Under the pieces are notes generated by a model. It was given only the letters and a program-made list of their open reading frames with translations, ran no database searches and was not told where the DNA came from. Made by a program: the position numbers and the translations under genes. A DNA stretch of 64,000 nt from G963666895 sp963666895 (GTDB lineage: Bacteria > Desulfobacterota > Desulfovibrionia > Desulfovibrionales > Desulfovibrionaceae), in NCBI GenBank assembly GCA_963666895.2, contig CAXXNS010000010.1, positions 186,001 to 250,000 of the forward strand, written 5' to 3'. How positions within the stretch are numbered: position 1 is the first letter of the stretch; every line of letters starts with the position of its first letter. Shown piece after piece: positions 18,527-26,950 of the stretch.

Positions 18527-19641
18527 CTACTTCACGCCCAGGACCGTGCAGGGGTGCGTGGCCGGCAAGTTGAAGGCCTCGCCCACGGCCGGGCAGGTCA
18601 ACTGGCCCTGGAAGGTGTTCAGGCCCAGGGCCAGGCCCGGGTCCCGGCGCAGGGCGTCCAGGCCGTTGTCCGCGATGCGCATGGCGTAGGGCAGGGTCAT
18701 GTTCACCAGGCCGAAGGTGGAGGTGCGGGGCACCGCGCCCGGCATGTTGGCCACGCCGTAATGCACCACCCCGTCCACCACGTAGGTGGGGTCGTCGTGG
18801 GTGGTGGGCTTGATGGTCTCCACGCAGCCGCCCTGGTCCACGGCCACGTCCACGATGACCGAGCCCTCCTTCATGGTCGGCAGCATCTCGCGGGTGACCA
18901 GCCGGGGAGCCTTGGCCCCGGGGATGAGCACCGCGCCCACCACCAGGTCGGCCCTTCGCACGGCCTCGCGGATGTTGGGCTCGTTGGAGCTCATGGTGAT
19001 GACCCGGCCGTGGAACACGTCGTCCAGATACTGGAGCCGGTCGTGGGACAGGTCCATGACCATGACCCGCGCGCCCAGGCCCACGGCGATCTTGGCCGCG
19101 TTGGTGCCGACCACGCCGCCGCCCAGGACCAGGACGAATCCCGGGGGCACGCCCGGCACGCCGCCCAGGAGCACACCCCGTCCGCCCTGGGCCTTTTCCA
19201 GGAAATGCGCCCCGACCTGGGTGGCCATGCGCCCGGCCACCTCGCTCATGGGGGTCAGAAGCGGCAGGGTGCCCTTGCGGTCGGTGACGGTCTCGTAGGC
19301 GATGGCCGTGGTCCCGGCCTTGAGCAGGGCATGGGTCAGGGTCCTTGGCCGCAGCCAGGTGCAGATAGGTGAACAGGGTCAGGTCGGAGCGCAGGAACTC
19401 GAACTCCTCGGGCAGGGGCTCCTTGACCTTGATGACCATTTCCGCGCCCCAGGCATCCCCGGCCGAGACCAGGGAACGACCCTGCCTGGGTGTACTCCTC
19501 GTCCGTGCAGCCGCTGCCCAGGCCCGCGCCCGCCTCCACCAGGACCGTATGGCCCCGGCGGACCAGGGTCTCGGCCCCGCCCGGAGTCATGCTGACCCGG
19601 TTCTCCATGCGCTTGATTTCCTTCGGGATGCCGATGATCAT
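18527..19641 (-). CDS. ald: Alanine dehydrogenase (frame-disrupted)
   Basis: NAD-dependent oxidative deamination of L-alanine to pyruvate and ammonia. About 371 residues: MIIGIPKEIKRMENRVSMTP at the N-terminus, VKVKEP-type segment VIKVKEPLPEE, TPMSEVAGRMATQ, the Rossmann motif VLVLGGGVVGTNAAKIA, then RADLVVGAVLIPGAKAP and VDVAVDQGGCVET. Extra bases change the frame near 19485 and 19343. The start at 19641 follows AAGGAG. It lies 29 bases downstream of the Lrp-type gene on the same strand, so it is probably cotranscribed with, and controlled by, that regulator. Confidence 0.93.
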
Positions 19642-19670
19642 TTTCCTCTCCTTGTATGATATTGAAATTT

Positions 19671-20161
19671 CTAGTCTTTGGTTACGAACTGCTCGCGAAC
19701 GCCGCGGGGCAGGCAGACCCACTTCCGCCGGGCCTTCATGACCACGAAGGACTCGCTGGAGGCGATGCCGCCCACCCGGGACAGATCCTCGTCCAGGAAA
19801 CGGTACAGGTCGGTGATCTCCTCGGACAGGACGACCTCCACCAGGATGTCGTAGCGGCCCGTGACCACGGCCGCCCAGTTGACCCCGGGCAGGTCGGCCA
19901 GCTGGTCCAGCTTCTGGCCAAGCTCCTTGTGCGAGGTCAGGGTGACGCCCACCAGGGCCACGGTCAGGCCCTTGACCTTGAACGGGTCCACCAGGGCGGC
20001 GATGCGCATGGCCCCGCCCTTGAGCAGCCCCTTGAGCCGGGAGCGCACCGTGGGCGCGGTGACGCCCAGGTCCTGGGCCAGCACCTGGGCCGAGCTCTGG
20101 CCGTCCTCGGTCAGGGCGGACACGATGCGGCGGTCCAGTGTATCCAGTCGGATTTTTTCAT
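19671..20161 (-). CDS. Lrp/AsnC-family transcriptional regulator (N-terminus frame-disrupted)
   Basis: HTH (SSAQVLAQDLGVTAPTVRSR) followed by a RAM/ACT-like ligand domain (LTVALVGVTLTSHKELGQ, then VVTGRYDILVEVVLSEE). The conserved Lrp opening KIRLDTLDRRIVSALTEDG runs upstream of the first in-frame start (GTG, ~20123) and joins ATG at 20161 if the A run near 20155 is one base short, so I place the start there; ~163 residues. It sits directly upstream of ald, the usual arrangement for a local amino-acid-responsive regulator of alanine use. A palindrome in its promoter region fits autoregulation. Confidence 0.85.
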
Positions 20162-20181
20162 GCCTGCATTTTCCTTTTCAA

Positions 20182-20202
20182 AAAAATACTGGGCATATTT
20201 TT
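20182..20202. promoter_or_regulatory. Candidate Lrp-type operator upstream of lrp-ald
   Basis: AAAAATA-N7-TATTTTT, a perfect 7-7-7 inverted repeat in an AT-rich tract, nested within TTTTCA/TGAAAA arms (20175-20180 and 20209-20214). It lies in the gap between divergent lrp and the MerR-like gene. Confidence 0.5.
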
Positions 20203-20307
20203 CTCTATTGAAAAAGCAATGTCAATCATTTTTCTCCAAACAGGGCGGCTCGCCGCGAGCCGACTCCTCCATCCTGCCCTTGTATCATGACCTGGTTTTC
20301 GAGTACA

Positions 20308-20341
20308 AGACTCCAACAGACTCCAACGGCCAGACTCCAAC
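20308..20341 (+). repeat. Three direct repeats AGACTCCAAC upstream of the MerR-like gene
   Basis: AGACTCCAAC occurs at 20308-20317, 20318-20327 and 20332-20341, the last 22 bases before the ATG of the MerR-like gene. Spacings are 10 and 14 bases, so repeats 1 and 2 lie on the same helical face. Possible operator iterons or local slippage. Confidence 0.7.
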
Positions 20342-20363
20342 AGCCGCTCCACCGGGGAACGCC

Positions 20364-20906
20364 ATGTCCGAGATCAAGCTCATGTCCGTGGCCCAGATCG
20401 CCCGGGCCATCGACGCGCCCGAATCCACGGTCCATTACTGGAAGCATCGCTTCGCCCAATACCTGCCCAGCCGAGGCCGGGGACGCCAGATGCGCTTCAC
20501 CGGCCAGGCCGTGGAGGTCTTCGGCCTGATCAAGGAACGCATGCGGGCCGGGCACCCGGCCGAGGCCATCGCCGCCGAGCTGGCCCAGAACTATCCCCTG
20601 ACCCCGGACACCACTCCCGCGCCCATTGCCTCGCCCGCCCAGGCCCCAAGTGCGGACCTGGCCCGGGAGATCGGCCGCGAGATGGCCGACGCCCTGGCCG
20701 AGGCGTTGGGCCGGGTCCTGTCGGGCGGGCAACCGGCCCTGGAAGGAAGTTCGGCTGATCCGGAGTTGGTCCAGGAGCTGGAGACCAGGCTGGGCGCGCA
20801 CGAGGACAAGATCTCCGTGCTCGAGGCCGAATTGGTGCGGCTCCGCAAGGACCGCCGCGACATGGAGCGCTATCTGCTTGACAAGATCGAGAAAATGACT
20901 AGCTAG
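20364..20906 (+). CDS. MerR-like DNA-binding protein with C-terminal coiled coil
   Basis: 180 residues. The N-terminal winged HTH of MerR type (MSVAQIARAIDAPESTVHYW, then KHRFAQYLPSRGRGRQMRF) covers residues ~7-50. A Pro/Ala-rich linker (~75-95) and a heptad-rich helix follow (ELETRLGAHEDKISVLEAEL, then VRLRKDRRDMERYLLDKIEK). The layout resembles MerR-like proteins of phage/chromosome-partition type more than metal sensors, since no effector-binding Cys is seen. The start at 20364 is the first ATG before the HTH. Divergent from lrp and upstream of htpG; target unknown. Confidence 0.7.
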   Translation: MSEIKLMSVAQIARAIDAPESTVHYWKHRFAQYLPSRGRGRQMRFTGQAVEVFGLIKERMRAGHPAEAIAAELAQNYPLTPDTTPAPIASPAQAPSADLAREIGREMADALAEALGRVLSGGQPALEGSSADPELVQELETRLGAHEDKISVLEAELVRLRKDRRDMERYLLDKIEKMTS

Positions 20907-21043
20907 ACTCCGCCCGGAACCCGGCCCGCTCCGTTCGGGCGGACGGTTCCGAAATCAAAATCATTCCCGGCCTTTTCCCCTGGACCACGCGCCCAAGCGC
21001 ACAGGGTCAGGGGGAATGGAGGCCGCTCGAAAAGGAGTCGCGC

Positions 21044-22930
21044 ATGGCCAAGAAATCCACCTACGTGTTCAAGGCCGAGGTCAAACAGCTCTTGGACATC
21101 CTGGTCCACGCCCTCTACACCAACAAGGAAATCTTCCTGCGTGAGCTGATCTCCAACGCCTCGGACGCCATGGACAAGCTCCGCCACACCGGCGGGCTGA
21201 CCGCGGAGCAGCGCGAGAGCGAGGCCCCCCTGGAGATTCGGGTGGCCCTGGACCAGGAGGCCGGAACCCTGACCGTGTCCGACGCGGGCATCGGCATGAC
21301 CAAGGACGAGCTCAAGGAGAATCTGGGCACCATCGCCCACTCCGGCTCGGCCGAGTTCGCCCGACTGGCCGCCCAGGGCAAAGAATCCCTCGACAGCCTC
21401 ATCGGCCGCTTCGGCGTGGGCTTCTACGCCGTGTACATGGTGGCCGACACCGTGGAGGTGCTGACCCGCTCGGCCCAGGAGGGCGCACCCGCGCTCAAGT
21501 GGACCTCGGACGGCCAGGGCTCCTACGAGGTGGTGGAAGTGGGCGACGACATCCCGCGCGGCACCACGGTCAAGGTCTTTCTCAAGGAAGACATGGCCAA
21601 GCAGTTCACCGACCCCGAGGCCATCAAGCGGACGGTCAAGAAGCACTCCAATTTCATCTCCTACCCCATCTTCGTGGCCGACGAGCGGGTGAACACCGTG
21701 CCCGCCCTGTGGCGCGAGCCCAAGTTCCAGATCACCAAGGAACAGTACGCCGAATTCTACACCTTCCTGACCTACGACACGGACGAACCTTTGCACGTGA
21801 TCCACACCTCGGTGGACGCGCCCGTGCAGTTCATGAGCCTGCTCTTCATCCCCAAGCACGGCCAGGACATGTTCGGGCTCAAGGACGAGTGGGGCCCGGA
21901 CCTCTACACCCGCCGCGTGCTCATCGACCGCGACCACAAGGACCTGCTGCCCCAGTATTTGTCCTTCATCAAGGGCGTGGTGGACACCGAGGACCTGCCG
22001 CTCAACATCTCCCGCGAGACCCTGCAGGACAACCTGCTCATCCGGAAGATCGCCAACACCCTGGCCAAGCAGGTGCTCACCGAACTCTCCAAGCTGGCCA
22101 AGGACGAGCCGGACACCTACAAGCTGTTCTGGGACGCCCACTCCGAGCCCTTCAAGACCGGGTACTCGGACTTCGCCAACCGCGACAAGTTCGCGGACCT
22201 GGTGCGCTTCAACTCCTCGGTCCACGAGGACCACCTGGAGCTGACCTCCCTGGAGGAGTACGTGTCCCGGGCCAAGCCCGACCAGAAGGAGATCTACTAC
22301 CTCTACGGCCCCAGCCGCGAAGCCCTGAACCTGTCCCCGCACCTGGAGCTGTTCCGCAAAAAGGGCGTGGAGGTGCTCTATCTGTACGAGCCCATCGACG
22401 AGTTCATCATGGACGCCCTGCGCGAGTACAAGGAGTGCAAGCTGGTCTCGGCCGAGCACGCCGACCCGGACAAGCTCAAGAACTACGAGGACGTGTCCGG
22501 CGAGGCGGCCGAGGCCCTGACCGATGAGCAGGAAAAGAGCTTCGAGGGCCTGCTGGGCCGGATCAAGGACATCCTGGGCGACAAGGTCACGGAAGTGAAG
22601 GCGTCCACGCGGCTGTCCGCCAGCCCGGTCTGCCTGGCCAACCCGGACGGCAACGTGACCAGCTCCATGGACAAGATCATGCGGGTCATCACCAAGGACG
22701 CCACCGTGCCCAAGAAGGTCCTGGAGGTGAACCCCACCCATCCGCTCATAAAGAATCTGGCCCAGGTGTTCGACAAGGACCCCAAGGACCCGTTCATCGA
22801 CCAGGCCGCGGGCCAGCTCTTCGAGTCGGCCATGCTTTTGGAAGGCTACCTGACCGACCCCCACGCCCTGGTGGGCCGCATCCAAGAGCTGCTGACCGAG
22901 TCCAGCGGCTGGTATCTGAAGACCAAATAG
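21044..22930 (+). CDS. htpG: Chaperone HtpG (Hsp90)
   Basis: 628-residue bacterial Hsp90, a dimeric ATP-dependent cytosolic chaperone. The GHKL ATPase domain holds ELISNASDAMDKLR (Mg-binding Asn), VSDAGIGMTKDEL and GRFGVGFYAVYMVAD. The middle domain follows (~230-490, with DLPLNISRETLQ), then the C-terminal dimerisation domain; there is no MEEVD tail. AAAGGAG precedes the start. Unlike the sequence before 20.2 kb, the full 1.9 kb frame is intact. No clear heat-shock promoter was found. Confidence 0.97.
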   Translation: MAKKSTYVFKAEVKQLLDILVHALYTNKEIFLRELISNASDAMDKLRHTGGLTAEQRESEAPLEIRVALDQEAGTLTVSDAGIGMTKDELKENLGTIAHSGSAEFARLAAQGKESLDSLIGRFGVGFYAVYMVADTVEVLTRSAQEGAPALKWTSDGQGSYEVVEVGDDIPRGTTVKVFLKEDMAKQFTDPEAIKRTVKKHSNFISYPIFVADERVNTVPALWREPKFQITKEQYAEFYTFLTYDTDEPLHVIHTSVDAPVQFMSLLFIPKHGQDMFGLKDEWGPDLYTRRVLIDRDHKDLLPQYLSFIKGVVDTEDLPLNISRETLQDNLLIRKIANTLAKQVLTELSKLAKDEPDTYKLFWDAHSEPFKTGYSDFANRDKFADLVRFNSSVHEDHLELTSLEEYVSRAKPDQKEIYYLYGPSREALNLSPHLELFRKKGVEVLYLYEPIDEFIMDALREYKECKLVSAEHADPDKLKNYEDVSGEAAEALTDEQEKSFEGLLGRIKDILGDKVTEVKASTRLSASPVCLANPDGNVTSSMDKIMRVITKDATVPKKVLEVNPTHPLIKNLAQVFDKDPKDPFIDQAAGQLFESAMLLEGYLTDPHALVGRIQELLTESSGWYLKTK

Positions 22931-22958
22931 ACCCCGTCCTGTCCGTAAAGGAAGAACA

Positions 22959-23795
22959 ATGGAAAGCGCAGCCCTCGTCCGCTCCCTGAACCACGCGCCC
23001 GACGCCACGGACCCCTGGGCCGGGGACCACAAGATTCCCTGGAACGAGCCCGAGTTCAGCCGCCGCATGCTGCGGGAGCACCTGGACCAGACCCACTCCC
23101 TGGCCAGCAGGCCGTCCGAGGCCATCGCGGCCCAGGCGGCCTGGATCCTGGACCGGTTGCCGGGCGACCCGGGCAGCGTCCTGGACCTGGGCTGCGGCCC
23201 GGGCCTGTACGCGCCCCACCTGGCCAACCCCGGCCGGAGCTACCTGGGCATCGACTACGGCCCGGCCTCCATCGAATACGCCAAGGAGAACTTCGGCCGG
23301 TCCGGCCGGGTGGATTTCCTGTTCGCCGATCTGCTGGAGGCGGACTTCCAGGGCCCGCACGACCTGGCCCTGCTGCTCTACGGCGAGCTGAACGTGTTCT
23401 CCCCGAAGAACTGCCGCCGCATCCTGGACAAGGCCTTTGGCGGCCTGGCCCCGGGCGGGACCATCATGATCGAGGTCCACACCGAGGAGGCCGTGCTGGC
23501 CATGGGCAGCGGCCAGTCGTGGTACGCCTCCCAGGCCGGGCTGTTCTCGGACCGCCCGCACGTCTGCCTGACGATCAACCGCTGGCTGGAGGAGCACCGC
23601 ACGGCCCAGCAGGTCTTCCAGGTCATCGAGCCGGACACCAACTGCCTGGCCACCTACCGGAGCACCACCCGGGCCTACGGCCGGGATGAGTACCTGTCCA
23701 TGCTTGAGGAAACGGGATTTCGCGACCCGGCCATCCTCGAGGACTGGCCGGCGGGCACGGACGCCCTGATGCTGGTCACGGCCGTAAAGCCGTAA
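22959..23795 (+). CDS. Class I SAM-dependent methyltransferase
   Basis: 278-residue Rossmann-fold methyltransferase: motif I VLDLGCGPGLYAPHLA (~residues 73-88), motif II GIDYGPASIEYAKE, and FADLLEADF for the adenine pocket; a C-terminal domain with a Trp/Tyr-rich substrate region follows. Neighbouring genes give no clue to the substrate. It starts 28 bases after htpG with AAAGGAAG upstream and may be read through from htpG. Its 3' end contains a three-fold GCCGTAAA tandem repeat (23780-23804) that supplies the stop. Confidence 0.85.
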   Translation: MESAALVRSLNHAPDATDPWAGDHKIPWNEPEFSRRMLREHLDQTHSLASRPSEAIAAQAAWILDRLPGDPGSVLDLGCGPGLYAPHLANPGRSYLGIDYGPASIEYAKENFGRSGRVDFLFADLLEADFQGPHDLALLLYGELNVFSPKNCRRILDKAFGGLAPGGTIMIEVHTEEAVLAMGSGQSWYASQAGLFSDRPHVCLTINRWLEEHRTAQQVFQVIEPDTNCLATYRSTTRAYGRDEYLSMLEETGFRDPAILEDWPAGTDALMLVTAVKP

Positions 23796-23807
23796 AGCCG
23801 TAAAGGC

Positions 23808-26417
23808 TCAGCCCTCGGCCGCCTCGGCCAGTTCCGTGCGCAGGGTGTCGAGCAGGGCCGGGTCCGTGACCTTGCCCCCGTCCGGGCCGCGCAGGAAAAA
23901 CACGTCCGCCACCTTGCCGCCAAAGGTGGCGATGCGGGCCAGGCGGATGTCCATGTCCAGCAGGCTGATGGCCTTGGCCAGGTCGTAGAGCAGGGCCGTG
24001 CGGTCCGGCGCGGCCACCTCGGCCACGGTGAAGAAGTCGCTGGCCTCGTTGTCCACCCGCACGTCCACGGGCAGCTTGGGCGAACGCACGGAGGCCAGGG
24101 GCGACTTCTTGCGCTCGTTGACCCGGTACTCCAGGTCCACGCCCCCGGTCAGGGCTCCGGACATGGTGGACGCCGTCCTGGACCAATATTCGTCCGTGTT
24201 CTCGGGCGGGTCCTTGACCGTGAACACGTCCATGGCCAGCCCGTCCTTCCAGGTGAAGACCTCGGCCGAAAGCACCTCCAGCCCCTGCAGCACGAACACC
24301 CCGGCCAGGGCCGCGAACAACCCCTTGCGGTCCATGGCGGCCACGGTCACCTCGGTGCAGCCCTCGGCCCGGCTTTGCTTGGCCCTGACCCGGCAGATGC
24401 CCTTTCCCACGGAGCCCCCGGGCTTTCTTTCCCGGTCCCGGGCCAGGCTGACCCGGAACTCGTCGGCCAGGGACACCTGCACGGCCAGGGCGTCGGGGTC
24501 CAAAACCTCCAGTGCCCGGCTCGGCATGCGCTCCAGGCTCTGCTCCACCACCTTGGAGTCCAGGCCCAGGCGACGGCAGCGCGAGCGCACCCGGTCCCGG
24601 GTCTCGGCCATGCGCGGGGCCGCGTCCGGTCCGGACAGGGGGCCGCGCTCCAGCAGGTTCCTGGCCTTGAAATAGCACTCCGCGAACAGGGCCCTGGTCC
24701 AGTCGTTCCAGGCCCGGGGCCCGGTGGCCATGGAATCGGCCACGGACAGAAGATACAGCTCGGTCAGCCGCTCCACGGTTTCGCAGGTCTCGGCCACCCG
24801 GACCAGCACGGCCTCGTCGTTCATATCCCGGCGGGTGGCGGTCTTGGGGATGAGCAGGTGGTGCCGGACCAGGAAGGCCACCTCCGAGGCCGTTGCCTCG
24901 GGCACCTGAAAACGGGCCAGGACCTTGCCGGCCATGACCGCCCCGGCCGAGGCGTGCCCCGGGGCCTCCTTGGCCAGGTCGTGGAACAGGGCGGCCATGA
25001 GCAGCCGTTCCGGGTGGTCCACCTTCTGGGCCAGCTCCCCGGCCCAGTCCCCCTGCCCCTGGATGAACGAGCCCAGCAGCACGATGGTCTTCAGGGTGTG
25101 CTCGCCCACGGGGTGCACGTGGTAGTCGTCGAACTGGACCAGGTCCTCCACCCAGCCGAACTCGGGCAGGGCCGCGCCGATGAGTCCGGTGGAGGCCATG
25201 GCCTCCAGGGCCGGGCCGCCGTGCGGGGCCATGGCCATGGACATGAGGGCGTTGAGAAACACGGGCCGGTCGGCCAACTGCGCGCCCCAGCGGACCACGC
25301 GGTCGCGCACGAACCTGAAGGTGCCCCAGGTCAGGGGGCGGCCGGTCTCGGCGCTGGCCTGGAACAGGGCCAGGACGTGGTCGGCCTTGGCCTTGGGCTG
25401 GGAGGCCAGGGACAGTCCGGCCGGGCCGGCGAGCACGTTCTCGCCCAGGTGTTCGGGCCGAGCCGTCTTCCGGCCCGACAAGGCGGCCGCCTCGATGAAC
25501 AGGCCCTGGCGCATGGCCTTGATCCGGGTGCAGGCCGCGGACAGCCGGGAGAGAAAGAATTCCACGTTGCGGCCCCGCTCCAGGGCGGTCTGGTCGCTGG
25601 CCGCGAAGCCCAGCATCTCGGCCACCCGGGGCTGGAGATCGAAGTGGAGCTTGTCCGTGCGGCGTCCGGCGGCCAGGTGCAGGGCCGTGCGCGTGCCGAG
25701 CAGGATGTCCGCGTCGCGGCGTAGCCCGGCCATCTCCTCGGGCAGGAACGGCGAGGTTCCCAGACCGGTTTCCTCCATGACCCGGGTCAGCCACAGCACC
25801 TGGTGGGCGTCACGCAAGCCGCCCAGGCCGTTCTTCAGGTCCGGCTGGAGCAGGGCTCCGGCGTCTCCGAACTCGGCCTCGCGCTCCTCGTTGACCTTGG
25901 CCAGCCAGGGGGCCAGCCCGGCGCCGCGCTTCTTGAGCACCTTGATTGCGAAGGCCTCCTGGAAACGGGGGAACACGTTCGCGTCCCCGCACAGCGGCCG
26001 GGCGTCCAGCAGCGAGGTCAGGACCTGGTAGTCCTCCTGGGCCAGCCGGACGCAGTCGGCGACGGTGCGCACGCCGTGGCCCAGGTCGAAGCCCAGGTCC
26101 CAGAGGGGATGGAGCAGCTTGCTGCAGGTCTCCTCGGCCGTCTTGGGGATGCGCTTCGGGAACAGGAGCAGGATGTCCAGGTCCGAGTACGGGCAGAGCT
26201 CACTGCGGCCGTACCCGCCCACGGCCACCAGGGCGAAGCCGCCCTTGGCGAACAAGGGCTCGTGGGCCAGCTCGCCCAGCCGGGTGGTGAAATAAGTGTC
26301 CACCGCGTGGGCCAGGCGCGCAGGAAAGCCCCGGACCGACCCGGTCCGGGCTCGGGCGAAGAGCTCGTCTCTCTGCCCGGCCAGAACCGCGGCCGCTCCG
26401 GGGCTGTCCACTTTCAT
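23808..26417 (-). CDS. glnD: Bifunctional [protein-PII] uridylyltransferase/uridylyl-removing enzyme
   Basis: 869 residues, close to the usual GlnD length. It senses glutamine and adds or removes UMP on PII. Domains in order: nucleotidyltransferase (GGYGRSELCPYSDLDILLLF, ~67-86), the GlnD-specific helical domain (QPDLKNGLGGLRDAHQVLWL), an HD hydrolase domain (VGEHTLKTI, ALFHDLAKEAPGH) and two C-terminal ACT domains for glutamine (from ~700 and ~800). Upstream on the same strand lie glnK and amtB, separated from glnD by a palindromic repeat. This places the modifying enzyme with its PII target. Confidence 0.95.
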   Translation of the reverse strand: MKVDSPGAAAVLAGQRDELFARARTGSVRGFPARLAHAVDTYFTTRLGELAHEPLFAKGGFALVAVGGYGRSELCPYSDLDILLLFPKRIPKTAEETCSKLLHPLWDLGFDLGHGVRTVADCVRLAQEDYQVLTSLLDARPLCGDANVFPRFQEAFAIKVLKKRGAGLAPWLAKVNEEREAEFGDAGALLQPDLKNGLGGLRDAHQVLWLTRVMEETGLGTSPFLPEEMAGLRRDADILLGTRTALHLAAGRRTDKLHFDLQPRVAEMLGFAASDQTALERGRNVEFFLSRLSAACTRIKAMRQGLFIEAAALSGRKTARPEHLGENVLAGPAGLSLASQPKAKADHVLALFQASAETGRPLTWGTFRFVRDRVVRWGAQLADRPVFLNALMSMAMAPHGGPALEAMASTGLIGAALPEFGWVEDLVQFDDYHVHPVGEHTLKTIVLLGSFIQGQGDWAGELAQKVDHPERLLMAALFHDLAKEAPGHASAGAVMAGKVLARFQVPEATASEVAFLVRHHLLIPKTATRRDMNDEAVLVRVAETCETVERLTELYLLSVADSMATGPRAWNDWTRALFAECYFKARNLLERGPLSGPDAAPRMAETRDRVRSRCRRLGLDSKVVEQSLERMPSRALEVLDPDALAVQVSLADEFRVSLARDRERKPGGSVGKGICRVRAKQSRAEGCTEVTVAAMDRKGLFAALAGVFVLQGLEVLSAEVFTWKDGLAMDVFTVKDPPENTDEYWSRTASTMSGALTGGVDLEYRVNERKKSPLASVRSPKLPVDVRVDNEASDFFTVAEVAAPDRTALLYDLAKAISLLDMDIRLARIATFGGKVADVFFLRGPDGGKVTDPALLDTLRTELAEAAEG

Positions 26418-26459
26418 GCAGTTTCGCTCAAGCCTTGATTGTTAAACAAAACCAATCCA

Positions 26460-26584
26460 CGGATCGTTCAAAAGCCGGGAGGGCCAGGCGCGAAGGAAAA
26501 ATCAAGGCCGACGCGTACTCTTGTGGTACGCGAGGCCTTGATTTTTTCGAGCAACGCAGCCATCGCGGAATTTTCAACGATCCG
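26460..26584 (+). repeat. Palindromic intergenic repeat, copy 1
   Basis: 125 bp between the glnK stop and glnD, beginning exactly at the glnK stop. Ends CGGATCGTT/AACGATCCG form an outer stem. An inner stem (AAAAATCAAGGCC/GGCCTTGATTTTT) surrounds a central CGCGTAC/GTACGCG hairpin. Conserved unpaired segments are CAGGCGCGAA and GCAACGCAGCCAT. Related copies lie at 45976 (inverted) and 48633. Confidence 0.9.
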
Positions 26585-26923
26585 TTAGATTGCGGATTCG
26601 CCGGTCTCGCCCGTGCGGATGCGGACCACTTCCTCCACCGGGGAGACGAAAATCTTGCCGTCCCCCACCTGGCCGGTCACGGCCGCCTTGCGCGCGGCCT
26701 CCACGATCTCGGGCACGCGGGCGGCCTCGACCACCAGCTCGATCTTGACCTTGGCCACGAAGTCCACCTGGTACTCGGCCCCGCGGTAGACCTCCTTGTG
26801 ACCTCCCTGGCGGCCAAAGCCCTTGACGTCGGACACGGTCATGCCCTTGACGTCCAGGGCGGCCAGAGCTTCCTTGACGTCGTCGAGCTTGAAGGTCCGG
26901 GTGATGATTTCTATCTTCTTCAT
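26585..26923 (-). CDS. glnK: Nitrogen regulatory protein PII (GlnK type)
   Basis: 112-residue PII trimer subunit. The T-loop carries the uridylylation Tyr51 (RGAEYQVDF). The B-loop is TGQVGDGKIFV, and the C-terminal IRTGETGESAI is typical. Binds ATP/ADP and 2-oxoglutarate and, unmodified, blocks the AmtB channel. It lies 27 bases downstream of amtB in the classic amtB-glnK pair, here in the order amtB-glnK-glnD. Could equally be called glnB; the amtB linkage favours GlnK. Confidence 0.95.
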   Translation of the reverse strand: MKKIEIITRTFKLDDVKEALAALDVKGMTVSDVKGFGRQGGHKEVYRGAEYQVDFVAKVKIELVVEAARVPEIVEAARKAAVTGQVGDGKIFVSPVEEVVRIRTGETGESAI

Positions 26924-26950
26924 ATTGTGGCTCCTTCCAGGAGTTGATGA

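Noticed and set aside
20907..21043. Heat-shock (sigma-32) promoter or CIRCE element before htpG
   Set aside because: No CTTGAA/CCCCAT pair and no CIRCE inverted repeat could be seen.
20903..23227. Very long antisense open frame opposite htpG, and similar long frames opposite glnD, the cytochrome, atpA/atpG and the glycosyltransferase
   Set aside because: Their translations are low-complexity His/Gly/Arg/Gln/Val strings, the usual shadows of GC-rich genes; the opposite strand encodes clear conserved proteins.
23780..23804. GCCGTAAA tandem repeat as a CRISPR or regulatory array
   Set aside because: Only three 8-base units at the methyltransferase 3' end; more likely slippage.
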